A stretch of DNA of 64,000 nt from Pseudomonas sp. MYb60 (GTDB taxonomy: Bacteria; Pseudomonadota; Gammaproteobacteria; Pseudomonadales; Pseudomonadaceae). The stretch covers positions 1 through 64,000 of the forward strand of contig NZ_PCOZ01000015.1 of assembly GCF_002979555.1 (NCBI RefSeq), written 5' to 3'. This document shows positions 1-10,888 of this stretch, one piece after another. The notes under the pieces were generated by a model. It was not told the DNA's origin. It ran no database searches and worked only from the letters and a program-made list of their open reading frames with translations. Position 1 is the first letter of the stretch, and each line of letters opens with the position of its first letter. The translations under genes and the position numbers were made by a program.

Positions 1-222
1 CAGCCTCATTTGCTGTCAAGTGATTATTTTCAGAAGTTTTCGAAGAATTCTTCAACAACTTCAACCACTTGCGCTTCAGATCTCTCGTCAGCGGGAGGCG
101 AATAATACAGTATCCGAAAACGTGGTCAACCCCCCTTTGGCAATTCTTTTCCCTTACAGGTGAACAGGTTGCCAAGGACGCCCACGCCATCCCCTGATAC
201 TGCTCTTTCGCCAAGCCCCTTC
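1..222. other. Left-edge intergenic stretch, no gene seen
   Basis: No reading frame with coding character or ribosome-binding site was seen here. The stretch lies downstream of the minus-strand lipoprotein gene that ends at 223. Around 90-110 it carries a short GC-rich inverted motif (CTCTCG...CGGGAG). The wording resembles intergenic sequence I associate with other Pseudomonas loci, but I cannot name it. Confidence 0.3.
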
Positions 223-1050
223 CTATATAGCTGAAGGATTGCCGGCCAGTTGGCGCGCGTAATGACGATCACTCAGATCCTTCTTCGGATCCGCCTTCAC
301 CCAACGCTCAGTCTTTGCGCAATCCACGCAGGTCAGGATTTGCTTGTCCGCACTTAAGGTATACAGACGGGCCTCACCCGGCTGGCCAATCTTCAGCCCC
401 GCCTCCGTCACTTCGAATACCGGCAGGTCGTGCCCCAGGCGGTCCATGCTCTCAAAATTGAAGGCCCATTGCTTGACCTGGCTTTTACGCCAGATCGTCA
501 TGATGCTCAGCGAGTCGCGCTTCGACATACGCTGGTACACCCACTCGCCCTCATACGGCGTGAGCTTGGCAGCCTCCTTCTCGCGGTTCACGTTGTCGAT
601 GATCTGCTGCTGCATGCGCTCCATCTGCGCATTCAGGGCTGCTTCATCCTTGCGCGCCTGATCCTTGAGCAACTGGGCAACGTCATACGGCCCCTTGGGG
701 TCGTACTTCCAGAGCGCGCCGTCCTTAATGTTGAGCACCTTGCAGTTAAGGCAATCCAGGCTGCGCTCATCCACATTGCGTTGCAGGGCCAGACGCTCGG
801 AGCTGTTGAGGTCGTCCAGCAGCAGCTTCTCGCCTTTGACCGACGCCTTCATCTTCACCAGGGGTTTGATCCGTGCGCCGCGATTCTCCTCGGCAAAAAT
901 CTCGGCTTCATCACCGTGCACGTTGAGCACCATGATCCTGTCGGCACCCGGCACCTTGAAGCGGTAAGCACCGCTGAAATCTTCGCCACCACAGCCTGCA
1001 AGCAAGGTAGCCGCCGTCACGACTGCCGCCAGTTTTAATAAAGAGTGCAT
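223..1050 (-). CDS. Lipoprotein with duplicated CxxC domain, function unknown
   Basis: A 275-residue predicted lipoprotein. The start at 1050 was chosen because it gives a clean signal peptide ending in the lipobox LLAGC (Cys20); an upstream in-frame start would bury the signal. The mature protein looks like an internal duplication: each half opens with a [FY]xG[AE][YW] stretch and closes with a Cys-x-x-Cys pair (CLNC, then CVDC) followed by a W.K.DPK-like tail. The halves are joined by a charged, coiled-coil-like helix (about residues 125-165). The CxxC pairs could bind metal or form disulfides in the periplasm. No family name was recognised. Confidence 0.85.
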   Translation of the reverse strand: MHSLLKLAAVVTAATLLAGCGGEDFSGAYRFKVPGADRIMVLNVHGDEAEIFAEENRGARIKPLVKMKASVKGEKLLLDDLNSSERLALQRNVDERSLDCLNCKVLNIKDGALWKYDPKGPYDVAQLLKDQARKDEAALNAQMERMQQQIIDNVNREKEAAKLTPYEGEWVYQRMSKRDSLSIMTIWRKSQVKQWAFNFESMDRLGHDLPVFEVTEAGLKIGQPGEARLYTLSADKQILTCVDCAKTERWVKADPKKDLSDRHYARQLAGNPSAI

Positions 1051-1236
1051 AACGTCCGTTCTGTCTGTGAATTTCCGGCGCCAAAAATACGGCATTTTGC
1101 CATCACTCATCAAACACAATGTGTGGGTGACATGAGCGCCACGAACGCGATAGGCGCGGGGCTCTCCGTCGGGCTTGTCTTTTGCGCCAAGGAACAGGGA
1201 TCATCGCCCTCCCCCTACTGTTGAGGAACCGAAACC

Positions 1237-1566
1237 ATGGAATTGACGCTGGAAGCTGTGGCGCTTTATGCACTGAAACTGGTGCACGAAGTCGACGGTG
1301 GCAGCCCGGTTTTGCGAGATGATCCGGTGATGGTCGGGTATGACCGAGAGGTGTTTGGGTTGCTCGTGCGGCAGGGGGATTTGGCCGCCGTTCTGTTAAA
1401 GGTTGATCAATGCGTGGACCAGGTACTGGTGGCCGTGGGCGGGGCTGAAAGCGTACTGGGACGTGAATTGCAGCGCCTGGCGGTGGACGTGCAGTGCGTT
1501 GAGCAACTTGATGAACTGCCAAGACGGTTAGGCATGCTTAAGGATTACTTGCACGACATTCAGTGA
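1237..1566 (+). CDS. Hypothetical protein, 109 aa
   Basis: A small soluble acidic protein beginning MELTLEAVALYAL, with a GAGGA ribosome-binding site about 10 bases upstream of ATG. It has no signal peptide, membrane segment or recognisable motif. It ends 7 bases from the convergent LysE-type gene. Codon use looks like that of its neighbours, which supports it being real. Function unknown. Confidence 0.7.
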   Translation: MELTLEAVALYALKLVHEVDGGSPVLRDDPVMVGYDREVFGLLVRQGDLAAVLLKVDQCVDQVLVAVGGAESVLGRELQRLAVDVQCVEQLDELPRRLGMLKDYLHDIQ

Positions 1567-1572
1567 GGCGTC

Positions 1573-2208
1573 CTATCGCCGCCCTTCCACCGCCATACGC
1601 ACCGCCAACCCCATCAACACTGAACCCATCATCCAGCGCTGCACCACCTGCCAACCCGGCCGAGTGACGAAGAACACTGCGATGGAGCCAGCCAGGGTAG
1701 CGATTACCGCATTGACACTCACGCTGATAAAAATCTGCGTAAAACCCAGCACCAACGATTGCGTCAGCACACTGCCATGGCCGTTCAGGTCGATGAACTG
1801 GGGCAACAATGACAGGTACATCACCGCCACCTTGGGGTTCAGCAGGTTGGTCACCAAACCCATGGTGAACAGCTTGCGCGGGCTGTCCGCTGGCAAGTCC
1901 CGCACCTGAAACGGCGAGCGTCCACCCGGCCGGATCGCTTGCCAGGCCATGTATGCCAAGTACAACGCCCCACCAAACCGCAGCGCGTCATAGGCAAACG
2001 GCACCGCCATCACCAACGCGGTGATGCCTAACGCCGCGCACAGCATATACACCAGGAACCCCAACGCCACGCCGCCCAGGGAAATCAACCCAGCGGTCCG
2101 GCCTTGGCAAATTGAACGGGAAATCAGGTAAATCATGTTCGGGCCGGGAGTGAGCACCATGCCGAGGGAAATCAGCGCATAGGCAAGCCAGCTGGACAGT
2201 TCAGGCAT
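1573..2208 (-). CDS. LysE/RhtB family amino-acid exporter
   Basis: A 211-residue inner-membrane protein of the LysE/RhtB family, which exports amino acids or their analogues. The family signature near the N-terminus (LTPGPN at about residues 20-25) and roughly six hydrophobic segments are present. The start at 2208 (MPELSSWLAY) gives the usual family length; the longer frame adds 18 non-conserved residues. The substrate cannot be told from sequence. It stands alone, convergent with the 1237-1566 gene. Confidence 0.9.
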   Translation of the reverse strand: MPELSSWLAYALISLGMVLTPGPNMIYLISRSICQGRTAGLISLGGVALGFLVYMLCAALGITALVMAVPFAYDALRFGGALYLAYMAWQAIRPGGRSPFQVRDLPADSPRKLFTMGLVTNLLNPKVAVMYLSLLPQFIDLNGHGSVLTQSLVLGFTQIFISVSVNAVIATLAGSIAVFFVTRPGWQVVQRWMMGSVLMGLAVRMAVEGRR

Positions 2209-2335
2209 GATTCGGCTCCGTTCGTTGAAACATCTGGCCAAGGTTGTAAGGTTGGCCGTCATGGTAAGGCGTTCAAAATGCCCGCGTTAGATACAGATCC
2301 GCGAGCAAATCGGCATACACCCACGAGGCAGGCAC

Positions 2336-2707
2336 ATGATCGACTTCAACAACAAAGGCTTCTTCAAACTCAAGCAAAACAACGAATACGCCGAGCGCGT
2401 AAGCGCCCTGCTGCTGGACGGTGAGGAAGTGGTGGATGCGTACAAGGCCATGCGCGACGGCGTGGTGTTCACCACCAAGCGCATCATCGCGGTGAACGTG
2501 CAGGGGATCACCGGTAGCAAGAAGGACTTCACCTCCCTGCCGTACAAAAACATCGTGGCGTACTCGGTGGAGACATCCGGGACATTCGACCTGGATTCAG
2601 AGTTGGAGATCTACTTTTCGTCGCTGGGGCAGGTGAAGTTTGAATTCACCGGCAAGACCTCGATTGTGGAAATCTCCCGGTTGATTTCCAAGCATTTGTT
2701 GAGCTGA
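2336..2707 (+). CDS. Bacterial PH-domain protein
   Basis: A 123-residue cytosolic protein that looks like one bacterial pleckstrin-homology-like domain. It has the typical GVVFTTKRIIAV strand pair (an internal 'make-visible, then T-x-R' pattern) followed by LPYKNIVAYSVE and the terminal helix EISRLISKHL. Such domains have a PH fold of unknown ligand. No membrane segment. It is transcribed alone; a minus-strand terminator follows it. Confidence 0.8.
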   Translation: MIDFNNKGFFKLKQNNEYAERVSALLLDGEEVVDAYKAMRDGVVFTTKRIIAVNVQGITGSKKDFTSLPYKNIVAYSVETSGTFDLDSELEIYFSSLGQVKFEFTGKTSIVEISRLISKHLLS

Positions 2708-2714
2708 TCGCCAG

Positions 2715-2747
2715 AAAAAAACGCCGACAGTCTCATTGATGTCGGCG
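2715..2747 (-). terminator. Rho-independent terminator of the 2816-3391 gene
   Basis: The inverted repeat CGCCGACA / TGTCGGCG (2722-2729 and 2740-2747) has a 10-base loop. Read on the minus strand it is followed by a run of seven T, so it fits the end of the lipoprotein gene to its right. Confidence 0.8.
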
Positions 2748-2815
2748 GAGCCACCGCAATCGGGGGCCCCTCCCACACGTTGCTCGGTGTGGTGCAATTA
2801 TTCCGCGATGGCTGA

Positions 2816-3391
2816 TCAGCCCGGCGTCACACCACTCCCCACCCCCTCAACCGGAATGCGTTGAGCAGGGTCTGTTACATCAAACACCTGCTGCCCACAC
2901 GTCGAACTGTTTTGCTTGAACTGAAACTCCACCAGATACACCTTCGCCTTCTCCGGGCTGAACGTGCTCATCACCGGCCCGCAGCTGTAGTAAGCGCCGG
3001 TGCCCTGGCTTCTCGCCGAGCTGGACACGGTGAGTTTCTTGCCAGGGTCTGCCTGGATTTCCAATTGGGGGAAGCGCTTGAACCCAGCACTGGCGACGGT
3101 CTGGTTAAGCTTGGCGATCCAGTTGAAGACTTTGCCTTCGCCGGTGTCCATCACGGTACCGAGGGTTTCCAGGCGTTGGTCAGGGTCGCCTTCGCGGCGG
3201 ATGGCGAACTCCACAGGGTTGGTGCCGCCGTTGGCTTTCATGATGACTTTGGCGTGGTCGGCGTCGACGGCTACGGTTTTCTGGCGCAACTGCACGCCGT
3301 CCTTGAACAGCGAGGGGGAGGAGTCGCGTTGGTTGGAGTTGCAGGCGCAGAGCGCCAGGGTGATGAGGGAAAGCAGTGCGATTCGCTTCAC
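2816..3391 (-). CDS. Small lipoprotein, function unknown
   Basis: A 191-residue protein starting MKRIALLSL with an N-terminal signal and a lipobox-like LCAC (Cys17), so probably a lipoprotein. The mature part is beta-rich, with two cysteines near the C-terminus (SCGP, TCGQ) that could pair in the periplasm. No family was recognised. It is transcribed alone and ends at a clear terminator. Confidence 0.8.
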   Translation of the reverse strand: MKRIALLSLITLALCACNSNQRDSSPSLFKDGVQLRQKTVAVDADHAKVIMKANGGTNPVEFAIRREGDPDQRLETLGTVMDTGEGKVFNWIAKLNQTVASAGFKRFPQLEIQADPGKKLTVSSSARSQGTGAYYSCGPVMSTFSPEKAKVYLVEFQFKQNSSTCGQQVFDVTDPAQRIPVEGVGSGVTPG

Positions 3392-3539
3392 AACGAGGAT
3401 GTCCTTATCGATATGTGGGGTGATGACTGGACCTGGTTCTGAACGAAATGTTCCTCAACGGGGCGAAATACCGCGATGCCTTCACAGCCTCGCCGGGATT
3501 CTGCAACTCCCGCATCTGCCCTGCGTACATCCATTCGAA

Positions 3540-3914
3540 TTATTTGGGCTGGAAGGTTTCGAGGTACGCCAGGATGTTCTCGATCTTCTCCTGGTCACTG
3601 ATGCCCCAGAAGATCATGCGTGTACCACTCACGACTTTTTTCGGCGCTTCTATATAGGCAGCGAGTTTGTCCCGGGTCCAGACCACGCCGGAGTTTTTCA
3701 TAGCATCTGAATACTGATAGTCGGTGGTGGTCCCGGCGGGCCGACCGATGATCCCATTAAGCTCTGGTCCGAAGCCGCCGCGAGCCCCCTCGCCGATGCT
3801 GTGGCAGCCGCCGCAGGTCTTGGTGAAGAGTTTGCCACCCGCTTCGGCATCGCCGGCGGCATAGGCCTGTGCGGTACTGAAGATGAGCGTGAGGGCGAGC
3901 AGTGCATACTTCAT
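3540..3914 (-). CDS. Class I cytochrome c, periplasmic
   Basis: A 124-residue c-type cytochrome. A 19-residue signal peptide ending in AYA is followed by the heme-attachment motif CGGCH and a distal methionine region (SGTRMIFWG), the layout of a mitochondrial-like class I cytochrome c. The start at 3914 was chosen because it begins exactly at the signal peptide; the longer frame adds 38 non-signal residues. It should carry electrons in the periplasm. Its partner is unknown and no oxidase gene is adjacent. Confidence 0.92.
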   Translation of the reverse strand: MKYALLALTLIFSTAQAYAAGDAEAGGKLFTKTCGGCHSIGEGARGGFGPELNGIIGRPAGTTTDYQYSDAMKNSGVVWTRDKLAAYIEAPKKVVSGTRMIFWGISDQEKIENILAYLETFQPK

Positions 3915-4075
3915 GAAAGTCTCCACATTGAGTGCGGGGCAATTATGCCTGTTTGACGCGAACCCATGTGCTAGACCCTTTTTTATGACCATCCATCGCT
4001 TGAGCCACATCCAATCGAACCTAAACAAGTGTGTTCTACTCCACCCTAGTGAACCCAGATGGTGGAGTAAGGATC

Positions 4076-4456
4076 ATGGCTCAGCCATCGATTTTAGTGT
4101 TGGAAGACGACGAGATCATTCGGTCGTTGATGGTGGATGTACTGGAGGATTTCGGCGCAGTGGTGACGTCGTTTCCTTCAGCGGATGAAGGGATGATTTA
4201 TCTGGAGCGGGCTGATGATCCGGTGGACTTGATTGTCAGCGATATCCAGATGCCGGGTTTGCTCAATGGGTATGACTTGAGCCGGGTGGTGGCCCATCGC
4301 TGGCCCTCGGTGCCGGTGGTGCTGACATCAGGCAATTCCAAACTGGCCGCGCAGTTGGGAGGCTCGGTGCGTTTTTTGCCAAAACCCTGGAGCACCGAGC
4401 ACCTGCTTGAATGTGTGCAAACGGCGTTGATCCAGCAAGGTTTGTCCATGCATTGA
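4076..4456 (+). CDS. Single-domain response regulator (CheY-like)
   Basis: A 126-residue stand-alone receiver domain. The acidic pair D11-D12, phosphoacceptor D56 (VSDIQMP), the switch Ser/Thr (LTSGN) and the conserved Lys (LPKPW) are all visible, and there is no output domain. The start at 4076 has GGAG upstream. It lies 195 bases before the heme oxygenase and bacteriophytochrome genes on the same strand, so it could take phosphate from that kinase. That pairing is inference only. Confidence 0.92.
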   Translation: MAQPSILVLEDDEIIRSLMVDVLEDFGAVVTSFPSADEGMIYLERADDPVDLIVSDIQMPGLLNGYDLSRVVAHRWPSVPVVLTSGNSKLAAQLGGSVRFLPKPWSTEHLLECVQTALIQQGLSMH

Positions 4457-4651
4457 TAGCGTCGCGATATCACCGAAATCGAACTTAGCCACACGCCCTG
4501 CGGTCATTTATGAAGCACGGAGCGACTTTTCTGATCCGCTGGTCAGCCTTTTCGCCTTGTGTGTGCGGCTGTCAGCTTTGATATGTGTAGAATCGTCGCC
4601 CATTTCCACGCGTCATTCATGGCCGATAGGCCCACAGTTCGAGCTTACTGA

Positions 4652-5262
4652 ATGCATTCACAGGCCCCTGACGTTGGCGCACCTTCCCTACTGGAAGCCT
4701 TGCGCACAGGCACTGCCCTGCTGCACGTAGCGTTGGAAAAACGCCTGCCGTTTTTCTCCGACGACCTGAATGCCGATTGGTACCAGCGTCTGCTCCAGGC
4801 GTATTACGGTTTTTATCAGCCGATGGAAGCTGCGCTGTACGACTGCGATCTGATTCCTGAAGGGTTTGACCGGGTACTGCGTGTGAAAACACCTACGCTG
4901 CTGAATGACCTGTACGCCCTCGGTCTCAGCGAGACGACGGTCAAGGCCCTCCCCCGCTGCACCGAACTGCCCACTTTAGAAACGCCCGCCGCCTGCCTGG
5001 GCGCCCTGTATGTGCTCGAAGGCGCGACCTTGGGTGGCCAGGTGCTGCGCCGGGAAATGGCCCAACGCCTGGGCATCGATGCCCGCAACGGTGGTGCATT
5101 TCTCGATATTTATGGCGCCGAGACCGGCCGTCGCTGGAAGGATTTTCTCGATTACCTTGGCCGTATGCCGCTGGATGCTCATGCTAGACAGCACGCGGTA
5201 GATGCGGCCCGTTCAACATTCAGCTGCTTTGAGCAATGGCTCGACAGCCAGGAGGTACTGCT

Positions 5263-5266
<4 letters not shown>
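4652..5266 (+). CDS. bphO: Biliverdin-producing heme oxygenase
   Basis: A 204-residue heme oxygenase that opens heme to biliverdin, iron and CO in the cytosol. The proximal heme ligand His25 (TALLHVALE) and the glycine-rich distal helix (GATLGGQVL) are present. Its stop overlaps the start of the bacteriophytochrome gene (ATGA at 5263-5266), so the two are translationally coupled. The product biliverdin is the chromophore of that photoreceptor, which makes the bphO assignment more likely than an iron-uptake heme oxygenase. Confidence 0.94.
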
Positions 5267-7506
<2,240 letters not shown>

Positions 7507-7531
7507 TCGAACCGGCATCGATGCCGACGCA

Positions 7532-7561
7532 ACAGAGGGCAACACTTGCGCTGCCCTCTGT
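7532..7561 (+). terminator. Hairpin after bphP, possible terminator
   Basis: A 10-base perfect stem (ACAGAGGGCA / TGCCCTCTGT) with a 10-base loop lies just after the bphP stop. There is no T-run after it, so it may end transcription only weakly or protect the 3' end. Confidence 0.45.
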
Positions 7562-7646
7562 CGCCTTCAGGGCCGCGCCTTAACAAAACACTCACATTCA
7601 TTAGGCTAAGCTCGCCGGTTACATCCTGTCTGGAGCGTCTGCCTGC

Positions 7647-9590
7647 ATGCCACACCCTGACTCACTGCCCGCCGTTCTGGTCGGCCCGTTGCTACGTCGC
7701 CTGGAACCCCATCGTCTGGCGATGTGGCTGGTGGGCACCCGCGAACTGGCGATGACACTGACGCTGCAGGTTGCCGGGCAGACCCGCACGATCCCCCTCG
7801 ACCAGCGCCAGTGCCAAGTGGTGCCGGTGGGACGTCACGCCTTTATTCATCTGATCGACGTGCACCTGGACGACGTCCTGCCCCAGGATGTGGTCATCGA
7901 TTACGACCTGTTGATTGATGGCAACGGGATCGCCGACTGGGCGCCGCACCTGCTGTACACCGCAACCCCGAATTTCATCCTGCACAGCCGCATCCACCAA
8001 CTGGTCCATGGCTCCTGCCGCAAGCCCCATCACAGTGCCGACGAAGGCCTGCTGTGTGTCGATCGCCTGCTGGCAGCCGCCAACACGCCCGCCGATCGCC
8101 CCGCCTTGCTGATGATGAGTGGCGATCAGGTCTACGCCGACGATGTGGCCGGGCCGATGTTGCGCGCGATTCACGCGCTGATCGAGCGCCTGGGCCTGTT
8201 CGACGAGTACCTCGAAGGCGCCGTGATCACCGACAGCGCCAGCCTCTATGGGCATCGCGCCAGCTACTACCATCGCGCCGATCTGTTGCCGGCGCTGGAC
8301 AGCAACAAAACCCTGCGCGAGCGTTTTTTTGGCGGGGTGAAAAAACCGATTTTCACCAGCAGCACAGCGGACAACCATTTGGTGACCTTCGCCGAAGTGG
8401 TCGCGATGTACCTGCTGGTCTGGTCACCGACACCCTGGAGCCTGATCGACCCGCAGCCGCCCGCCTTGAGTGATGAAGAACAACGGCGCTATGCCCGCGA
8501 GCAGGTTCAGATCGAACGGTTCCGCGCCGGCCTGCCGGGGGTTGCGCGCGTGTTTGCGCACCTGTCCACGCTGATGATTTTCGACGACCATGACATCACT
8601 GACGACTGGAACCTCAGCGCCCAATGGGAAGAAACCGCCTACGGGCATCCGTTCTCCAAACGCATCATCGGCAATGCCCTGCTCGCGTACCTGCTGTGCC
8701 AGGGCTGGGGTAACCAGCCGGATGCATTCGGCGAACTGGTCAGCCAGGCCCAGGCCCTTACCCAGCGCGAGCAGGACAATCACCTCAACGCCGCCACCCA
8801 GGACGGGTTGATAGAAACCCTGCTCAAATTCCAGCAATGGCATTACGTGCTACCCACGACCCCTGCCCTCGTGGTGCTCGACACCCGCACCCGGCGTTGG
8901 CGCAGTGAGTTCACCCTCAAGCAGCCGTCCGGCCTGCTGGATTGGGAAGCCTTGAGCGAACTGCAACAAGCGCTGTTGGATCACCCCTCGGCGATCATTG
9001 TCTCCCCGGCGCCGATCTTTGGCGTGAAGCTGATCGAAACCGTGCAGAAAGTCTTCAGTTGGTGCGGGCACCCCTTGCTGGTAGACGCGGAAAACTGGAT
9101 GGCCCATCGCGGCGCCGCCCAGGTGATCCTGAACATTTTCCGGCACTCGCGTACGCCAGGTAACTACGTGATCCTGTCGGGTGACGTGCATTATTCGTTC
9201 GTCTACGAAGTACTGATCCGCCACCGCAATGCCGGCCCGCGCATCTGGCAGATCACCAGCAGCGGCATCAAGAATGAATTCCCGCCCCGCCTGCTGGAGT
9301 GGTTCGACCGCCTCAACCGCTGGCTCTACTCACCCCGCTCGCCCCTCAACTGGTTCACCCGCCGACGCACCATGCAGGTGGTGCCGCACATTCCGGAACA
9401 TGCCGAAGCCGGAGAGCGCTTGTGGAACTCGGCGGGGATCGGCCAAGTGTATTTCAATGAACAGGGCCAGCCCGCAGCGATTTACCAGCACAATGCGGAC
9501 GGTCATGCACGCACCAAAATGCTGGCCCCCGATGCAGGAGCCGGCGTGCCGACGATGATCGTGAACGATAACGCGCCAAACCAGGGCTAA
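7647..9590 (+). CDS. PhoD-like metallophosphatase family protein
   Basis: A 647-residue protein of the PhoD-like metallophosphoesterase group. The metal-site signatures occur in order: MMSGDQVYADD (about residue 155), FDDHDITDDWN (about 312) and ILSGDVHYSF (about 510). No Tat or Sec signal is seen at the N-terminus (MPHPDSLPAVLVGPLL), unlike secreted PhoD, so it is probably cytosolic. The substrate is unknown. The C-terminus after residue 560 is positively charged. It is convergent with the 9636-10664 gene. Confidence 0.88.
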   Translation: MPHPDSLPAVLVGPLLRRLEPHRLAMWLVGTRELAMTLTLQVAGQTRTIPLDQRQCQVVPVGRHAFIHLIDVHLDDVLPQDVVIDYDLLIDGNGIADWAPHLLYTATPNFILHSRIHQLVHGSCRKPHHSADEGLLCVDRLLAAANTPADRPALLMMSGDQVYADDVAGPMLRAIHALIERLGLFDEYLEGAVITDSASLYGHRASYYHRADLLPALDSNKTLRERFFGGVKKPIFTSSTADNHLVTFAEVVAMYLLVWSPTPWSLIDPQPPALSDEEQRRYAREQVQIERFRAGLPGVARVFAHLSTLMIFDDHDITDDWNLSAQWEETAYGHPFSKRIIGNALLAYLLCQGWGNQPDAFGELVSQAQALTQREQDNHLNAATQDGLIETLLKFQQWHYVLPTTPALVVLDTRTRRWRSEFTLKQPSGLLDWEALSELQQALLDHPSAIIVSPAPIFGVKLIETVQKVFSWCGHPLLVDAENWMAHRGAAQVILNIFRHSRTPGNYVILSGDVHYSFVYEVLIRHRNAGPRIWQITSSGIKNEFPPRLLEWFDRLNRWLYSPRSPLNWFTRRRTMQVVPHIPEHAEAGERLWNSAGIGQVYFNEQGQPAAIYQHNADGHARTKMLAPDAGAGVPTMIVNDNAPNQG

Positions 9591-9635
9591 CGCGTCGCCA
9601 ACCCGATTTTCGTCAGCAGGCCTGCGCCTGTGAGG

Positions 9636-10664
9636 TCACCGCACTGGCGGCGCGTACTGGATACCGCCATTGCTCCACAACGCATTGAGCCCGCGCTTGA
9701 TCTTCAGCACGCTGCCCTGGCCAATGTTGCGCTCGAACACCTCGCCATAGTTGCCCACCTGCTTGACGATCTGCACCACCCAGTCCTTGCGCAGTTTCAG
9801 ATCCTTGCCGTACTCGCCGTCGCTGCCCAGCAGCCGCGCAACATCCGGGCTCTTGCTGGTCTTGGCCTGTTCTTCGACGTTCTGCGAAGTGATGCCCATT
9901 TCTTCGGCATTGAGCATGGCGAACAGGGTCCATTTGACGATGCTGAACCACTCGTCATCGCCCTTGCGAACCAGCGGCCCCAGGGGTTCCTTGGAGATCA
10001 CCTCCGGCAGCACCACGAACTCTTCAGGATGGGCCATCTTGATGCGTTGCGCATACAGGCCGGACTGGTCGGTGGTAAGCACGTCGCAGCGCCCGGCTTC
10101 GAGGCCCTTGGCACTTTCGTCGGCGGTGTCGAAGGTGATGGGGGTGTATTTCATGCCATGGGTGCGGAAGTAATCGGACACGTTGAGTTCGGTGGTGGTG
10201 CCGGCCTGGATGCACACGGTCGCGCCGTCCAGTTGCTTGGCGCCGGTAACGCCGAGTTTGTTGTTCACCAGAAAGCCGATGCCGTCGTAGTAGGTGACGC
10301 CGGTGAACACCAGGCCCATGCCCGAATCCCGCGAGCTGGTCCAGGTGGTGTTGCGCGAGATCAGGTCGATCTCGCCGGATTGCAGCGCGGTAAAGCGCTC
10401 CTTGGCGGTCAACTGGGTGAACTTCACTTTCGATGCATCACCAAACACCGCAGCGGCGACGGCGTGGCAGACGTCCACATCGATGCCGGTCATCTTGCCG
10501 GTGCTGTCCGGCACGCCAAAGCCCGGCAAGCCGTCGCTGACGCCGCACTGAATGAAGCCTTTTTTCTGGATCGCGTCCAGGGTCGCCCCGGCGTGGGCGG
10601 TGCTGGCCAAGCCCAGTGCGGCGACGGCACTGATAACGGCCAGGGTGGATTTGAATGGGGTCAT
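9636..10664 (-). CDS. Periplasmic amino-acid-binding protein (AapJ-like)
   Basis: A 342-residue solute-binding protein of the polar amino acid ABC family (SBP_bac_3). The start at 10664 begins a clear signal peptide (MTPFKSTLAVISAVAALG...AHA) behind an AGGAG site. Family features include GVSDGLPGFGVPD, IDVDVCHAVAAAVFGD and SRNTTWTSSRD, which resemble general L-amino-acid binding proteins of the AapJ/BztA type. No permease or ATPase gene is adjacent in the window, so it is an orphan binding protein or works with a distant transporter. Confidence 0.9.
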   Translation of the reverse strand: MTPFKSTLAVISAVAALGLASTAHAGATLDAIQKKGFIQCGVSDGLPGFGVPDSTGKMTGIDVDVCHAVAAAVFGDASKVKFTQLTAKERFTALQSGEIDLISRNTTWTSSRDSGMGLVFTGVTYYDGIGFLVNNKLGVTGAKQLDGATVCIQAGTTTELNVSDYFRTHGMKYTPITFDTADESAKGLEAGRCDVLTTDQSGLYAQRIKMAHPEEFVVLPEVISKEPLGPLVRKGDDEWFSIVKWTLFAMLNAEEMGITSQNVEEQAKTSKSPDVARLLGSDGEYGKDLKLRKDWVVQIVKQVGNYGEVFERNIGQGSVLKIKRGLNALWSNGGIQYAPPVR

Positions 10665-10888
10665 GGGAGGCGCTCCTTGTCGATCCTTTTTATTCGACGC
10701 CACACAGCCCGCGCCGGTTTTATTGATGCTGCGCGGCAGTATTGACAGATAGGGCGCCTGGCCACAAACGACCTTTCGGCAACAACTCCTTCCGAATTGG
10801 AATGACCCGAAGACTTTATTTCGTTTGCGACGCGCCCCGGCCAGCCGCTTAGATGCGCAGACGCCCGCCACTGCCGAGTCCAGGATTC

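Noticed and set aside
9630..10745. Plus-strand 371-codon frame opposite the amino-acid-binding protein
   Set aside because: Shadow frame with no ribosome site or motif.
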